Source: Promethearchaeota archaeon (GTDB taxonomy: Archaea > Asgardarchaeota > Lokiarchaeia > Sigynarchaeales > SOKP01). Taken from it: DNA of 23,723 nt. Shown here piece by piece: positions 15,240 to 22,776 of the stretch; positions within the stretch are counted from its first letter, which is position 1, and each line of letters opens with the position of its first letter. The DNA is taken from contig JAUWBH010000088.1 of assembly GCA_030605085.1 (NCBI GenBank), positions 1-23,723 of the forward strand, in the 5' to 3' direction. The notes beneath the pieces were generated by a model. The model was not told the DNA's origin. It saw nothing but the letters and a program-made list of their open reading frames with translations, and did no database searches. Position numbers and translations under genes: made by a program.

Positions 15240-15902
15240 TTTTCTCTTTCTAACATACCACGAAGAATTAAGCATCCCCCACCTCGTATGTTTTGCTGCT
15301 GCTTCTGTACTTACTACAGATACAAGTTGCTTTTCTTTTTCGCTAGGTTCCTTAGCATATTTTTCTGTTAATTGTTGAGTCAATAGGTGTGAATATTTTG
15401 AAAGCCTATCAGACTCCTCTACTGATTGTATTTGAATAATATGGTCTTGTCCATTAATGAAAATTATTATTTCCTTATCTGCCTTGCCTTGAATTTCAAG
15501 TGCGCCAAATCCAGAAAACTTTAGATAACCTCCAAAGTGCCCCCCTACATTACTATCAATTATTATCCCAGTTAAAGGAGAAATTGTTGTAACGATCGAT
15601 TTTCCTCCACCAGGATAGTGAGTGTTGGCTCCTAAAGGTCCAGTAGCCCAGCAAATTTCATTTACAGGATCGTCCCATTTTACAATTCTATCCTTAGGTA
15701 AAGAGTTCCACATAAGCCATAAATCGAACCCTCTACCTCCAATAAATTTTTCCTTCATCTCATCGGTAACAGGTTTGATAATAATTTCATTAGTCGTTAA
15801 ATTAATGTACAAAGTTCGGCCAGTGTAACCTCTTTGCATATCCTGATGTTCATATTTTTTTTCTGCTAAGATCAATACTCTCACATTTTCACTTAAAATC
15901 AA
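15237..15902 (-). CDS. Aldehyde ferredoxin oxidoreductase family, N-terminal piece (broken gene)
   Basis: 221 residues up to the TAG, comprising AOR domain 1, which binds the bis-pterin cofactor. Seen in order are GYTGRTLYINLTTNE, FIGGRGFDLWLMW, ICWATGPLGANTHYPGGGKS, SPLTGIIIDSNVGGHFGGYL, KFSGFGALEIQGKADKE and HTRWGMLNSSWY. The family usually begins a few residues before GYTGR, so the Met at 15839 (MQRGYTG) is a more likely start than the one at 15902. It diverges from the methyltransferase gene across a 160-bp AT-rich gap. The cofactor genes at 19-22 kb would supply its metal-pterin. Confidence 0.85.
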   Translation of the reverse strand: MILSENVRVLILAEKKYEHQDMQRGYTGRTLYINLTTNEIIIKPVTDEMKEKFIGGRGFDLWLMWNSLPKDRIVKWDDPVNEICWATGPLGANTHYPGGGKSIVTTISPLTGIIIDSNVGGHFGGYLKFSGFGALEIQGKADKEIIIFINGQDHIIQIQSVEESDRLSKYSHLLTQQLTEKYAKEPSEKEKQLVSVVSTEAAAKHTRWGMLNSSWYVRKRK

Positions 15903-16037
15903 ATTAAACTATAATTTAATTATCAAATTTTTGATTAAAATTAAGTTTTCTTAAATACTATATAAGAACAAGATTTAAGTTAAAAACAAAAATATTCTAA
16001 TTACTTGACTTAATGTTTTTATTAATTATTAATATAA

Positions 16038-16047
16038 TTTTATAAAT
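16038..16047 (+). promoter_or_regulatory. TATA-like box for the FkbM-type gene
   Basis: TTTATAAAT lies about 20-28 bases before the ATG at 16067. This distance fits an archaeal TATA box driving a leaderless transcript, and no ribosome binding site is seen before that ATG. Confidence 0.4.
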
Positions 16048-16066
16048 AATTTTAGAAAATGTATTT

Positions 16067-16915
16067 ATGACAACCTTATCCGATGTAATAAATACAATAA
16101 AATTTGCTTTGAAGTATGCAATGATGACATTTGGAAAAGTACGTCATCTAAAAATTACTACAGAGGATGGTATAGTATACTGTGGTGATACATTTAATAG
16201 TACTCTTTGTAAGGCATTATATTTAACCAATAGATATGAGCCCTCTATAATGATGTATTTAAGAAAAACATTAAAGGAAGGTGATATATTTATTGATGTT
16301 GGAGCTAATGAGGGTGTGTTTAGCATACTTGCTGGAAAGCTTGTTGGACCACAAGGCAAAGTTTATGCGATTGAGCCTCTGCCAAAAAATGTTTCAATGT
16401 TAAAAAGAAATATTCATAAAAATAAGTTAAATAATATTATAATCTATGAAGTTGCCGCGGGAGATGAAAACAAAGATGTTGTTTTTAATGATGTCAAATA
16501 CGGCAATATGCTTGGAGGTTGTAATAATAGAGTGATAGCTATGTTATCCTTGATTCCTGGAATGGTCAGTTCAATTAAAGTAAAACAGAAAAGATTAGAT
16601 ATGTTAATAAATGAGCCTTTAAATAAAATTAAATTGATTAAAATAGATACAGAGAGATATGAACCTCAAGTATTGAAGGGTATTAGTACATGGTTAAATG
16701 AGAAATGTTCCATTGATTTTCTTATTGAGTTAAAACCAAAAAAATCAAAAGAGATTATTAATTTATTTTTGAATGAATACGGATATCAAGGATATATGCA
16801 TAGAGTAGATTCAGTGGTATTTAATGATGAGATTAGATGGGAAAAGCTCAATATAAATTGTAAAATTCAAAAAAATGTCTTATTTACGAAAAAAAGATTT
16901 CTGTTTAATAACTAA
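16067..16915 (+). CDS. FkbM-family SAM-dependent methyltransferase
   Basis: A 282-residue soluble enzyme of the FkbM class, which transfers a methyl group from S-adenosylmethionine, often to sugars or small-molecule hydroxyls. The SAM-binding motif I is IFIDVGANEGVFSILAGKL at about 73-91. It is followed by VYAIEPLPKNVSMLKRNI (acidic ribose-binding residue E), and by IKLIKIDTERYEPQVLKGI, the class-typical 'kIDvEG.E..vl.G' motif with Arg in place of Gly. The length is typical and the gene appears intact. The substrate cannot be inferred. It is divergent from AOR and has no obvious operon partner. Such genes often accompany glycosylation or cell-surface loci, but none is present here. Confidence 0.88.
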   Translation: MTTLSDVINTIKFALKYAMMTFGKVRHLKITTEDGIVYCGDTFNSTLCKALYLTNRYEPSIMMYLRKTLKEGDIFIDVGANEGVFSILAGKLVGPQGKVYAIEPLPKNVSMLKRNIHKNKLNNIIIYEVAAGDENKDVVFNDVKYGNMLGGCNNRVIAMLSLIPGMVSSIKVKQKRLDMLINEPLNKIKLIKIDTERYEPQVLKGISTWLNEKCSIDFLIELKPKKSKEIINLFLNEYGYQGYMHRVDSVVFNDEIRWEKLNINCKIQKNVLFTKKRFLFNN

Positions 16916-17115
16916 TTTCATCAAATTGCATTTTTGATCTCAGATTTGAATAAAAGAACGAAAAAACTCACGCTTTCCCCTATAGATTTCACGAAAGACG
17001 ACAAAATGACCAAGATATGTCCGATATGAGAAGAGCCTTAATTAGAAATTTTATTTAAAATGTATTACCAAATAAATTTTTTAAAACAATTGGATTCACT
17101 TTATCTACTGTATCG

Positions 17116-17277
17116 TTATTTACGAGAAATATCTCGGTAATTCCAATACAATCTAGCTTGACGTCTTAATCTTGAGATTTCATCTCTAACGGCGAAGGCG
17201 ATGATTATTCTAAGATTATTTCTAATTTTTTGAAGTCTCGGGTCTTTTATGATAATTTCTCTTTCTTTTTTCATCAT
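17116..17277 (-). CDS. Small basic protein related to the N-terminus of the neighbouring zinc-ribbon protein
   Basis: A 53-residue frame from ATG to TAA. Residues 4-36 contain REIIIKDPRLQKIRNNLRI and RDEISRL. The zinc-ribbon protein at 17368 starts with HLIIIKNPRLRKIRENLRC...EQINRL, so the two share an N-terminal module. This one ends after a basic, aromatic tail (RQARLYWNYRDISRK) and has no cysteines. It lies about 90 bases downstream of that gene on the same strand. It may be a partial duplication that stays translated. The 200 bases between it and the methyltransferase stop contain nothing convincing. Confidence 0.5.
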   Translation of the reverse strand: MMKKEREIIIKDPRLQKIRNNLRIIIAFAVRDEISRLRRQARLYWNYRDISRK

Positions 17278-17367
17278 ACTTATATAATCGACACATTTTT
17301 TTAAATTTAATATGGTAGTTGGCTATTGCTCCTAGATAGGGGCAAAAAAGGAATTATGCATTTACCT

Positions 17368-17904
17368 TTATCGAAAGTTAGAGACTTTCCCATAACATTC
17401 TCCGCATGCCGAACATTTAAATCCTCTATGTCCATCTTTTCTTAAAGGAACATTACATCGTGGGCAGATTCCTTTTGAAATAAGGCTTTGAGTGGCGCTA
17501 ACCTGTGTTAATACTTTTCGATAACAATCAATACAATACCATTGATTTGTCTCTGGAATAAATCCCATATCCAAGTCAGTCCTACGATGCCTTTTAGCGG
17601 GAATTTCAGCGTGCACGCAATTTGGACCCATGCCACACTGACAAATAGAGTCAGTGAGTGCTTTAGAAAGCTCGTTTCTTTTTGAAAATATAGGAAAAAA
17701 AGAACTCTTTAGATGTAAAGATTCGAATGAATTGGAATAAGGGGTGTCTTGTTGTTCTATATCCGTTACTATTTCCCCTAATAAGTCTAAACGATTAATT
17801 TGTTCTAAAACACCCTCAATAATTGCACACCTTAAATTTTCTCTTATTTTTCTTAATCTTGGATTTTTAATTATAATTAAATGCTGGTTCTTCATTTTAT
17901 ACAT
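17368..17904 (-). CDS. Zinc-ribbon protein of unknown function
   Basis: 178 residues. The N-terminal basic helix (IIIKNPRLRKIRENLRCAII) is shared with the small gene at 17116. After a linker there is a cysteine-rich second half: CQCGMGPNCVHAEIPAKRHR (about 88-107), WYCIDCYRK, then a canonical zinc ribbon CPRC...FKCSACGECYG near the C-terminus. The metal sites suggest DNA, RNA or protein binding. The family is not recognised. It lies 32 bases after the stop of the 17937 gene on the same strand, so they probably form one transcription unit. Confidence 0.65.
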   Translation of the reverse strand: MYKMKNQHLIIIKNPRLRKIRENLRCAIIEGVLEQINRLDLLGEIVTDIEQQDTPYSNSFESLHLKSSFFPIFSKRNELSKALTDSICQCGMGPNCVHAEIPAKRHRRTDLDMGFIPETNQWYCIDCYRKVLTQVSATQSLISKGICPRCNVPLRKDGHRGFKCSACGECYGKVSNFR

Positions 17905-17936
17905 CTTATTTTATAATAAAAATTTAAATATTTAAA

Positions 17937-18407
17937 TCAAACGCCAGTTAGGTAATGCGTTTGCCAGAAACGCTTATTCCGATATTTTGTCTGAAATTGA
18001 CCGAAGTAATGGGCAAACCATTGAGCCTCTCCATGTCGTTCGAAATAGTCTAAACTCTGCCAAAAGGCGTTAAACTGAGCATTAGACATTTTAATTTGTT
18101 TAACACTAGCTTCAACATCGGCTTTTGAAGACGAACCGTCGAGATACGATTGTATTGCGTTGTATATAACCAATTTTCTTTCGCGGAGCATTTTTCTATC
18201 TCTCATAACATCTCTCAAAGTAACTATACTACCGTCTAAAGCATATCTATGCCCAATCATATGGAGATGCCGAATTAAATGAAGATTTTGGTAATTAGTA
18301 ACTAACGCCATCTTATTATGATCTACACTTCCAATGTCTTCGTCTATATCATGCCTCCTCCAACCGCTCGGTGGTAGTGGATCCAAACTCCATAAATTTG
18401 TACCCAT
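17937..18407 (-). CDS. Unknown protein rich in His, Trp and Arg
   Basis: The start chosen is the Met of MGTNLWSLDPLPPSGWRRHD, giving 156 residues. The open frame extends to 18572, but the extra 55 residues are Leu/Phe/Cys-rich and look non-coding. The protein has a polar helical middle (NLHLIRHLHMIGHRYALDG, RDRKMLRERKLVIYNAIQSY) and an aromatic end (WQSLDYFERHGEAQWFAHYF). No motif or family is recognised. Base composition is less AT-rich than the neighbours, which may indicate transfer, for example from a virus or plasmid. It heads a short minus-strand unit with the zinc-ribbon gene. Confidence 0.55.
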   Translation of the reverse strand: MGTNLWSLDPLPPSGWRRHDIDEDIGSVDHNKMALVTNYQNLHLIRHLHMIGHRYALDGSIVTLRDVMRDRKMLRERKLVIYNAIQSYLDGSSSKADVEASVKQIKMSNAQFNAFWQSLDYFERHGEAQWFAHYFGQFQTKYRNKRFWQTHYLTGV

Positions 18408-18454
18408 CGTCTCGACAAGTAAATTATCGTTCTTTTTTCGATTTGTACATAAAG

Positions 18455-18577
18455 ATGATCGGCATATTTTCGGAGAAAAGATCTGAAAGCGTAGCAAAAA
18501 TAAACACTGTAAAACAGAAGCTAAGAGAAAGGAAAAAACTCTTACAAGAATATAACCCTTATAGAGATCCAATGTAA
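18455..18577 (+). CDS. Possible small basic coiled-coil protein
   Basis: 40 residues from ATG: MIGIFSEKRSESVAKINTVK, QKLRERKKLLQEYNPYRDPM. The Lys/Arg/Glu-rich heptad-like composition looks like a real peptide. It fits if the opposite-strand gene starts at 18407 rather than 18572. It lies 40 bases ahead of the next plus-strand start. No family is recognised. Confidence 0.3.
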   Translation: MIGIFSEKRSESVAKINTVKQKLRERKKLLQEYNPYRDPM

Positions 18578-18617
18578 AAAATTCAAATAATTAAAAAAAA
18601 ACGAGAGGTATAAAATT

Positions 18618-19009
18618 ATGATAGATATTCCCGATAAGGTAAAATTGTTAAACGATGAGAAAACAAAGGAATTGATCGAGAAATCAAAATGTAATACCGA
18701 AATTTTTCTCCCCCTTTGTTAACGATTTCCCTTAATAAATATCGAAGATTTGAAAGCCTTAGCCATAGACATAAAATTACATGGTTTGCGAGAAAAAGTC
18801 ATCAAAACTAAAGATGATAAAGACGGAAAATTGCGATATATGGCGTGCGTTATTGCTGATGTGGAAATTCAATGCGAACAAAGGGAAAATTTAACCGAAG
18901 TAGAGAAAATCTTTTTAGTAATATCAAAGAACTTACTACTTTGAGAGAGAAGAGAATTGATTTAAAAATAATTAACGAAATTAAAAAAGAAAGAGAGATT
19001 ATAATTTAA
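18618..19009 (+). pseudogene. Broken small gene directly upstream of moeA
   Basis: The ATG at 18618 follows GAGAGGT at a suitable distance. It reads MIDIPDKVKLLNDEKTKELI... to TAA at 18720-18722, continues in the same frame as INIEDLKALAIDIKLHGLRE, KVIKTKDDKDGKLRYMACVI and ADVEIQCEQRENL, then appears to change frame and end FSNIKELTTLREKRIDLK, INEIKKEREIII at 19009, two bases before the moeA start. One nonsense codon and one shift would thus split a protein of about 125 residues. The family is not recognised; the opening is faintly like small flavin-binding proteins, but this is not supported further down. Its tight spacing suggests it was part of the cofactor operon. Confidence 0.4.
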
Positions 19010-19011
19010 TA

Positions 19012-20253
19012 ATGGACACTACTCATAAAACATATTTGGACTCTATTAGCGTCCAAGAATTTAATAAAATACTAAATGAGATTCCAAATCTGCAACTCGA
19101 AGAAGAAATAGTATCTATTGATAATTCTTTCAACAGAGTTACTTCAAAAGATATTAAAAGCCCAATTAATGTTCCTCATTTTAAAAAATCACGTATGGAT
19201 GGATTCACCCTTCACTCAGAGGATTCATTTGGAGCTGAAGAAGATAATTTGATTTCTCTCAAATTAGTCGAAACTATTAGTGCTGGGGATATACCTCAAA
19301 AAAAGTTAAACGATGGAGAATGTTCGTATGTTGCGACTGGTGCTGCTATACCTGAGAACGCTGATGGTGTAGTAATGGTAGAGTTTACCGAAAGAGAAGG
19401 AGATAAAGTTCTAATTTCAAAGGCAATTACTCCGGGGACTCATATAATTGAAGTAGGCCACGATATAAAAAAGGAACAAATAATCTGTGAAAAAGACACA
19501 CTTATCGATTTACCGACAATAGGCATCCTTTCTTCTTGTGGAATAGATAGAGTTCCCGTATATAAAAAAATTACCGTTAGTTTACTTAGTACCGGAAATG
19601 AACTTGTTACTCCCAAGGAAAAACATTTAGAAATTGGTAAAATATATGACATTAATTCAATTGTACTAAAACAAGCAATTGAAAACACTGGTGTAAATGT
19701 AAAATTTTTAGGAATAATTCGAGATGATTTTAACGAATTAAAGAAAGCTGTCGATAACGCTTTAAGAGAAAGCAACATCGTAATTCTTTCTGGAGGGACA
19801 TCTAAAGGAGAAGGCGATTTAGCACCTCAAGTTTTAGAAGCGTACGATAATATTGAAATTATGGTTCATGGTGTTCGAATAAAACCTGGAAAACCTATTA
19901 TTTTTACGAAACTAGAAAATAAAATAATTTTTATTTTACCTGGATTTCCTACTTCTGCATTAAGTTGTTTTTATGTGTTTATAGAGGATTTTTTAAGAAG
20001 AATGACTGGTTTTCCTTTAAAAGAAAGAATTTCAAAAGTATTAGAAGTTGGAGAGCGAATATATAGTGCCGTTGGTAGACATGAATTTAAAGCAGTTAGA
20101 ATCCAAGAAGTTAATGGTAAAAAGAAGATTTTTCCAATAAAGACTGGTTCTGAGGCGATAAGTACATTATTCAACGCTGATGGTTATATACAAATAGACG
20201 AATTAGAGGGAATTGTTGAGAAAGGAGATAAGAAGAAATTTTATACATTTTAA
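19012..20253 (+). CDS. moeA: Molybdopterin molybdenumtransferase MoeA (first copy)
   Basis: MoeA inserts molybdate or tungstate into adenylated molybdopterin, the last step of cofactor synthesis. This 413-residue protein has the full MoeA layout: domain I/II with FKKSRMDGFTLHSEDSFGAE (the 'S.MDG.A' motif), SAGDIPQKKLNDGECSYVAT-GAAIPENADGVVM, the MPT-binding domain III with LLSTGNELVTPKE and ILSGGTSKGEGDLAP, then KPGKPIIF...ILPGFPTSALSCF and a C-terminal domain IV. The length is normal and the frame intact. GAGAGATT precedes the ATG. It shares about the same architecture as the second moeA but differs in sequence, as in archaea that keep two MoeA proteins, possibly for different metals. It supports AOR-type enzymes. 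Confidence 0.93.
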   Translation: MDTTHKTYLDSISVQEFNKILNEIPNLQLEEEIVSIDNSFNRVTSKDIKSPINVPHFKKSRMDGFTLHSEDSFGAEEDNLISLKLVETISAGDIPQKKLNDGECSYVATGAAIPENADGVVMVEFTEREGDKVLISKAITPGTHIIEVGHDIKKEQIICEKDTLIDLPTIGILSSCGIDRVPVYKKITVSLLSTGNELVTPKEKHLEIGKIYDINSIVLKQAIENTGVNVKFLGIIRDDFNELKKAVDNALRESNIVILSGGTSKGEGDLAPQVLEAYDNIEIMVHGVRIKPGKPIIFTKLENKIIFILPGFPTSALSCFYVFIEDFLRRMTGFPLKERISKVLEVGERIYSAVGRHEFKAVRIQEVNGKKKIFPIKTGSEAISTLFNADGYIQIDELEGIVEKGDKKKFYTF

Positions 20254-20298
20254 AATTAAAAACACTAATCATTTCTTACAAATCGGAAGCGTATAAAA

Positions 20299-20836
20299 AT
20301 GAAAGTTTACGAAGAACATAAAAAAAAAAGGACCAAAATTAATTAACCTTGCGTTAATTATAGTGAGTACGAGTCGTTATAACGAAATTCAAGAAAGAAT
20401 TAAATCTTCAGATAAAACAATTCCATTAGTAAAACAGGTCTTAAGCCAACATACTGAAATTTCCCTAAATACCACTGAGATTGTGTCTGATGATTCTGAA
20501 CAAATCAGAAATGTATTAGATAAACTCTTAGCGGAAAGTTCAATTCATGCAATTATCTTTAGTGGAGGTACGGGATTAACGGCTAAAGATATTACTTATG
20601 AGACTATTCAACCATTATTAGAAAAAGAGATTACTGGATTTGGTGAACTTTTTAGAACTTTATCTTTTAAAGAGATTGGTACGGCATCAATTTTATCGAG
20701 AGCAACTGGTGGTAAAATTAAGGATAAAGCTATTTTTATATTACCTGGCTCACCAAAAGCCGTGGAATTAGCATTAAGAGAAATATTAATCCCTGAATTA
20801 CGTCATATTGTCTACATGATAACAAAGGAGGAATAA
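20299..20836 (+). CDS. moaB: Molybdopterin adenylyltransferase MoaB/Mog family, start out of frame at an A10 run
   Basis: This enzyme adenylates molybdopterin before MoeA acts. The body shows SGGTGLTAKDITYETIQPLL, EKEITGFGELFRTLSFKEIG, ASILSRATGG and IFILPGSPKAVELAL, which are all family landmarks. The usual beginning (MKVYEEHKKK-GPKLINLALIIVSTSRY) is present, but its ATG at 20299 is one frame off. The A-run at 20320-20329 has ten A, and nine would join the frames. The downstream GTG at 20363 would drop the first strand and is an unlikely start. The full protein would be about 178 residues. It lies 45 bases after moeA and is followed by AAAGGAGG leading into the next unit. Polymerase slippage, sequencing error or true disruption are all possible. 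Confidence 0.85.
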
Positions 20837-20837
20837 T

Positions 20838-20891
20838 ATGGTTGAAAAATTAAGAAAAATTAAATTAAATAAATTAATTTTACCCGAATAG
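20838..20891 (+). pseudogene. 17-codon partial duplicate of the second moeA start
   Basis: An ATG with an excellent ribosome binding site (AAAGGAGGAATAAT) opens MVEKLRKIKLNKLILPE and stops at TAG. The second MoeA begins MKRLRKIGFSKLISLEDSLK, and the DNA is similar over about 45 bases (ATTAAGAAAAATT in both). It appears to be a duplicated, decayed moeA start that kept the strong ribosome binding site. It may still act as a leader that delivers ribosomes to the TTG start 42 bases further on. Confidence 0.5.
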
Positions 20892-20932
20892 GGGCATGTT
20901 ATTTATATCATAAACAAAAACGAGTGAATTAA

Positions 20933-22180
20933 TTGAAGAGATTAAGAAAAATTGGTTTTTCAAAATTAATCTCTTTAGAAGATTCTTTGAAAAAATTATT
21001 TTCCTATATTGATCTTTTACCTTATGAAGAGATTGAATCAACCGAATCTCTTAATCGAATATTAGCTGATGACATTATCAGTGGATTTGATATTCCCCCA
21101 TTTGAAAGATCGGCAATGGATGGTTACGCACTTTGTTCAGAAGATACATTTGGAGCTTCTCAGAAAAATCCAAAAACAGTCCATCTGGTTGGAAAAATTG
21201 AAATTGGTCAAATTTCGGATCAGGTTGTAAAAAAAGGAGAGGCAATAAGAATATCAACCGGAGCTGCTATCCCAAAAGGGTCAGATGCAGTAATTAAAAT
21301 TGAAGATACCCAAATCGAAAACGATTTTGTGACTTTATATGAATCGGTTGCTCCTGGAAAAAATGTGTCTAAAAAAGGTGAAGATATCTCCAAGGGTACT
21401 CTTGTTTTAACGAAAGGAACACAATTAAAAGCTGAACATATAGCTCTTTTATGTTCATTAGGCATTAAAAAAGTAAAGGTAAGCGTCAAACCTAATGTAA
21501 GTATTTTTGCGACTGGTGATGAATTGATTGAAGTTGGGAATCCCCTTGAAGTCAACAAAATTTATAACTCAAATACACCAATGATCTCAAATTTGGTTAA
21601 TTTATATGGTGGAAAAGTTATCAGAGAATCAACTTTAAAAGACGATAAAGAATTAATAAAAGAAAATCTAATTGAAGCAAGTGGAGTATCGCAAATTATT
21701 ATATTTACGGGAGGGACTTCTGTCGGAACGCAGGATTATTTGCCAGAAATTATGCAAGAAGAAGCTAAAATATTAACACATGGAATAGCGATGCGTCCAG
21801 GAGCACCATTATTAAATGGCGTTTTTAAAAAGTCTTTGGTTTTTTGCCTGCCAGGTACGCCAGTTGCCGCATATATATGTTTTTTAAAAGTAGTTGGCCC
21901 TTCAATTAGAAAAATGATGGGGTGTACAAACCTTGATCCTAGAATTGAAATTAACGCAATAATTAGCAAAGATGTTCCTGTTTCCGGGATGGGATATATT
22001 AGTTTTCTCAGAGTAAAACTTGCAAAATCAGAAAATAAATTTATTGCTAACCCGATAAAGTTAAAAGGTTCAGGAGTTATTAGTTCTTTAACCCAATCTG
22101 ATGGGATCGTTGAAATTCCCCCTTACCAAGAAGGATTAAAAAAAGGAGACCCAATCTTAGTGAAATTACACCCAAAATGA
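20933..22180 (+). CDS. moeA: Molybdopterin molybdenumtransferase MoeA (second copy)
   Basis: A 415-residue MoeA paralogue with an intact frame. Motifs are FERSAMDGYALCSEDTFGA (the canonical SAMDGYA), STGAAIPKGSDAVIKIEDTQ, APGKNVSKKGEDISKG, FATGDELIEVG, FTGGTSVGTQDYLPEIM, MRPGAPLLNG and FCLPGTPVAAYICFL, then domain IV ending IPPYQEGLKKGDPILVKL. The start is a TTG with only a weak ribosome binding site, while the strong one lies 100 bases upstream at the 20838 leader. The motifs are closer to textbook MoeA than those of the first copy (SAMDGYA versus SRMDGFT). The two copies probably differ in metal or partner preference. Confidence 0.92.
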   Translation: MKRLRKIGFSKLISLEDSLKKLFSYIDLLPYEEIESTESLNRILADDIISGFDIPPFERSAMDGYALCSEDTFGASQKNPKTVHLVGKIEIGQISDQVVKKGEAIRISTGAAIPKGSDAVIKIEDTQIENDFVTLYESVAPGKNVSKKGEDISKGTLVLTKGTQLKAEHIALLCSLGIKKVKVSVKPNVSIFATGDELIEVGNPLEVNKIYNSNTPMISNLVNLYGGKVIRESTLKDDKELIKENLIEASGVSQIIIFTGGTSVGTQDYLPEIMQEEAKILTHGIAMRPGAPLLNGVFKKSLVFCLPGTPVAAYICFLKVVGPSIRKMMGCTNLDPRIEINAIISKDVPVSGMGYISFLRVKLAKSENKFIANPIKLKGSGVISSLTQSDGIVEIPPYQEGLKKGDPILVKLHPK

Positions 22181-22422
22181 AATTATAATAAAAAAGAACT
22201 TTTTACTCTTAAATTGAACAATCCAAATTTTTGGAGATGATTTAATAAAATGAAAAAAGAAAGAGAGGCAAAAATTTTGCTAAAAAATTTTTGTCAACAA
22301 AGATTAATTTGCTACATCATGAAAAAGAATATTTTTTTTAATTAAAACAATTTTTAAATTAACAATTATTTTAAGGATAAATTCAAATTTTAAATTAAAG
22401 ATATATTATATGAAGAATACTA
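22181..22422. other. Intergenic gap with one weak short frame
   Basis: AT-rich, no clear promoter or RNA structure recognised. A 31-codon frame at 22250-22345 (MKKEREAKILLKNFCQQR...) has a TTGGAGATGA sequence upstream that could be a ribosome binding site, but nothing else supports it. A TATA-like AAAGATATATTATATG stretch ends about 20 bases before the next ATG. Confidence 0.35.
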
Positions 22423-22776
22423 ATGACAATCGCAATTTTAATTAAGGTAAATGATGGAATTGTTTTAGCTTCGGATAGTGCTGCTACGATTTTAGGTCAA
22501 GATCCTCAAGGTAACATTGGAATTATAAATATTTATCAAAATGCAGATAAAATTTTTAACTTAAGGAAAGGGAGTCCTATAGGAGCAATTACTTGGGGTT
22601 CTGGCAGTATTGGAAATTCCTCAATATCCACTTTAGCAAAAGATTTTAGAAATTTAATTTCAGAAGGAGGAAATGAATGGAAAATTGATCCTAAAGATTA
22701 TTCAATAGAAGATGTAGCTAAAAAATTCAAAACATTTATTTATGATAATAATTATATAAGTGCATTTGAAGATTAG
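22423..22776 (+). CDS. Proteasome-beta-like Ntn hydrolase, N-terminal piece (split by TAG)
   Basis: This resembles the beta subunit of 20S proteasomes, self-activating N-terminal nucleophile hydrolases that use Thr1. After removal of Met the chain starts TIAILIKVNDGIVLASDSAA. This puts Thr at position 1 and Asp exactly at 17, as in proteasomes, and NADKIFNLRKGSPIGAITWG carries the Lys equivalent to Lys33, at 42 after an insert. No propeptide is present. The frame ends at TAG 22774-22776 (SAFED-stop) and resumes in the same frame with the second piece. Whole, it would be about 280 residues. Relatives are proteasome-like proteins outside the standard 20S particle; the substrate is unknown. Confidence 0.7.
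   Translation: MTIAILIKVNDGIVLASDSAATILGQDPQGNIGIINIYQNADKIFNLRKGSPIGAITWGSGSIGNSSISTLAKDFRNLISEGGNEWKIDPKDYSIEDVAKKFKTFIYDNNYISAFED

Noticed and set aside
16980..17060. Short frame reading MTKICPI, TGA, EEP, like a zinc knuckle with Cys changed to stop
   Set aside because: Too short, with no second cysteine pair or conserved context.
18408..18572. N-terminal extension of the 17937 gene to 18572
   Set aside because: Leu/Phe/Cys-rich low-quality sequence; the Met at 18407 starts the protein-like part, and a plus-strand small frame occupies the region better.
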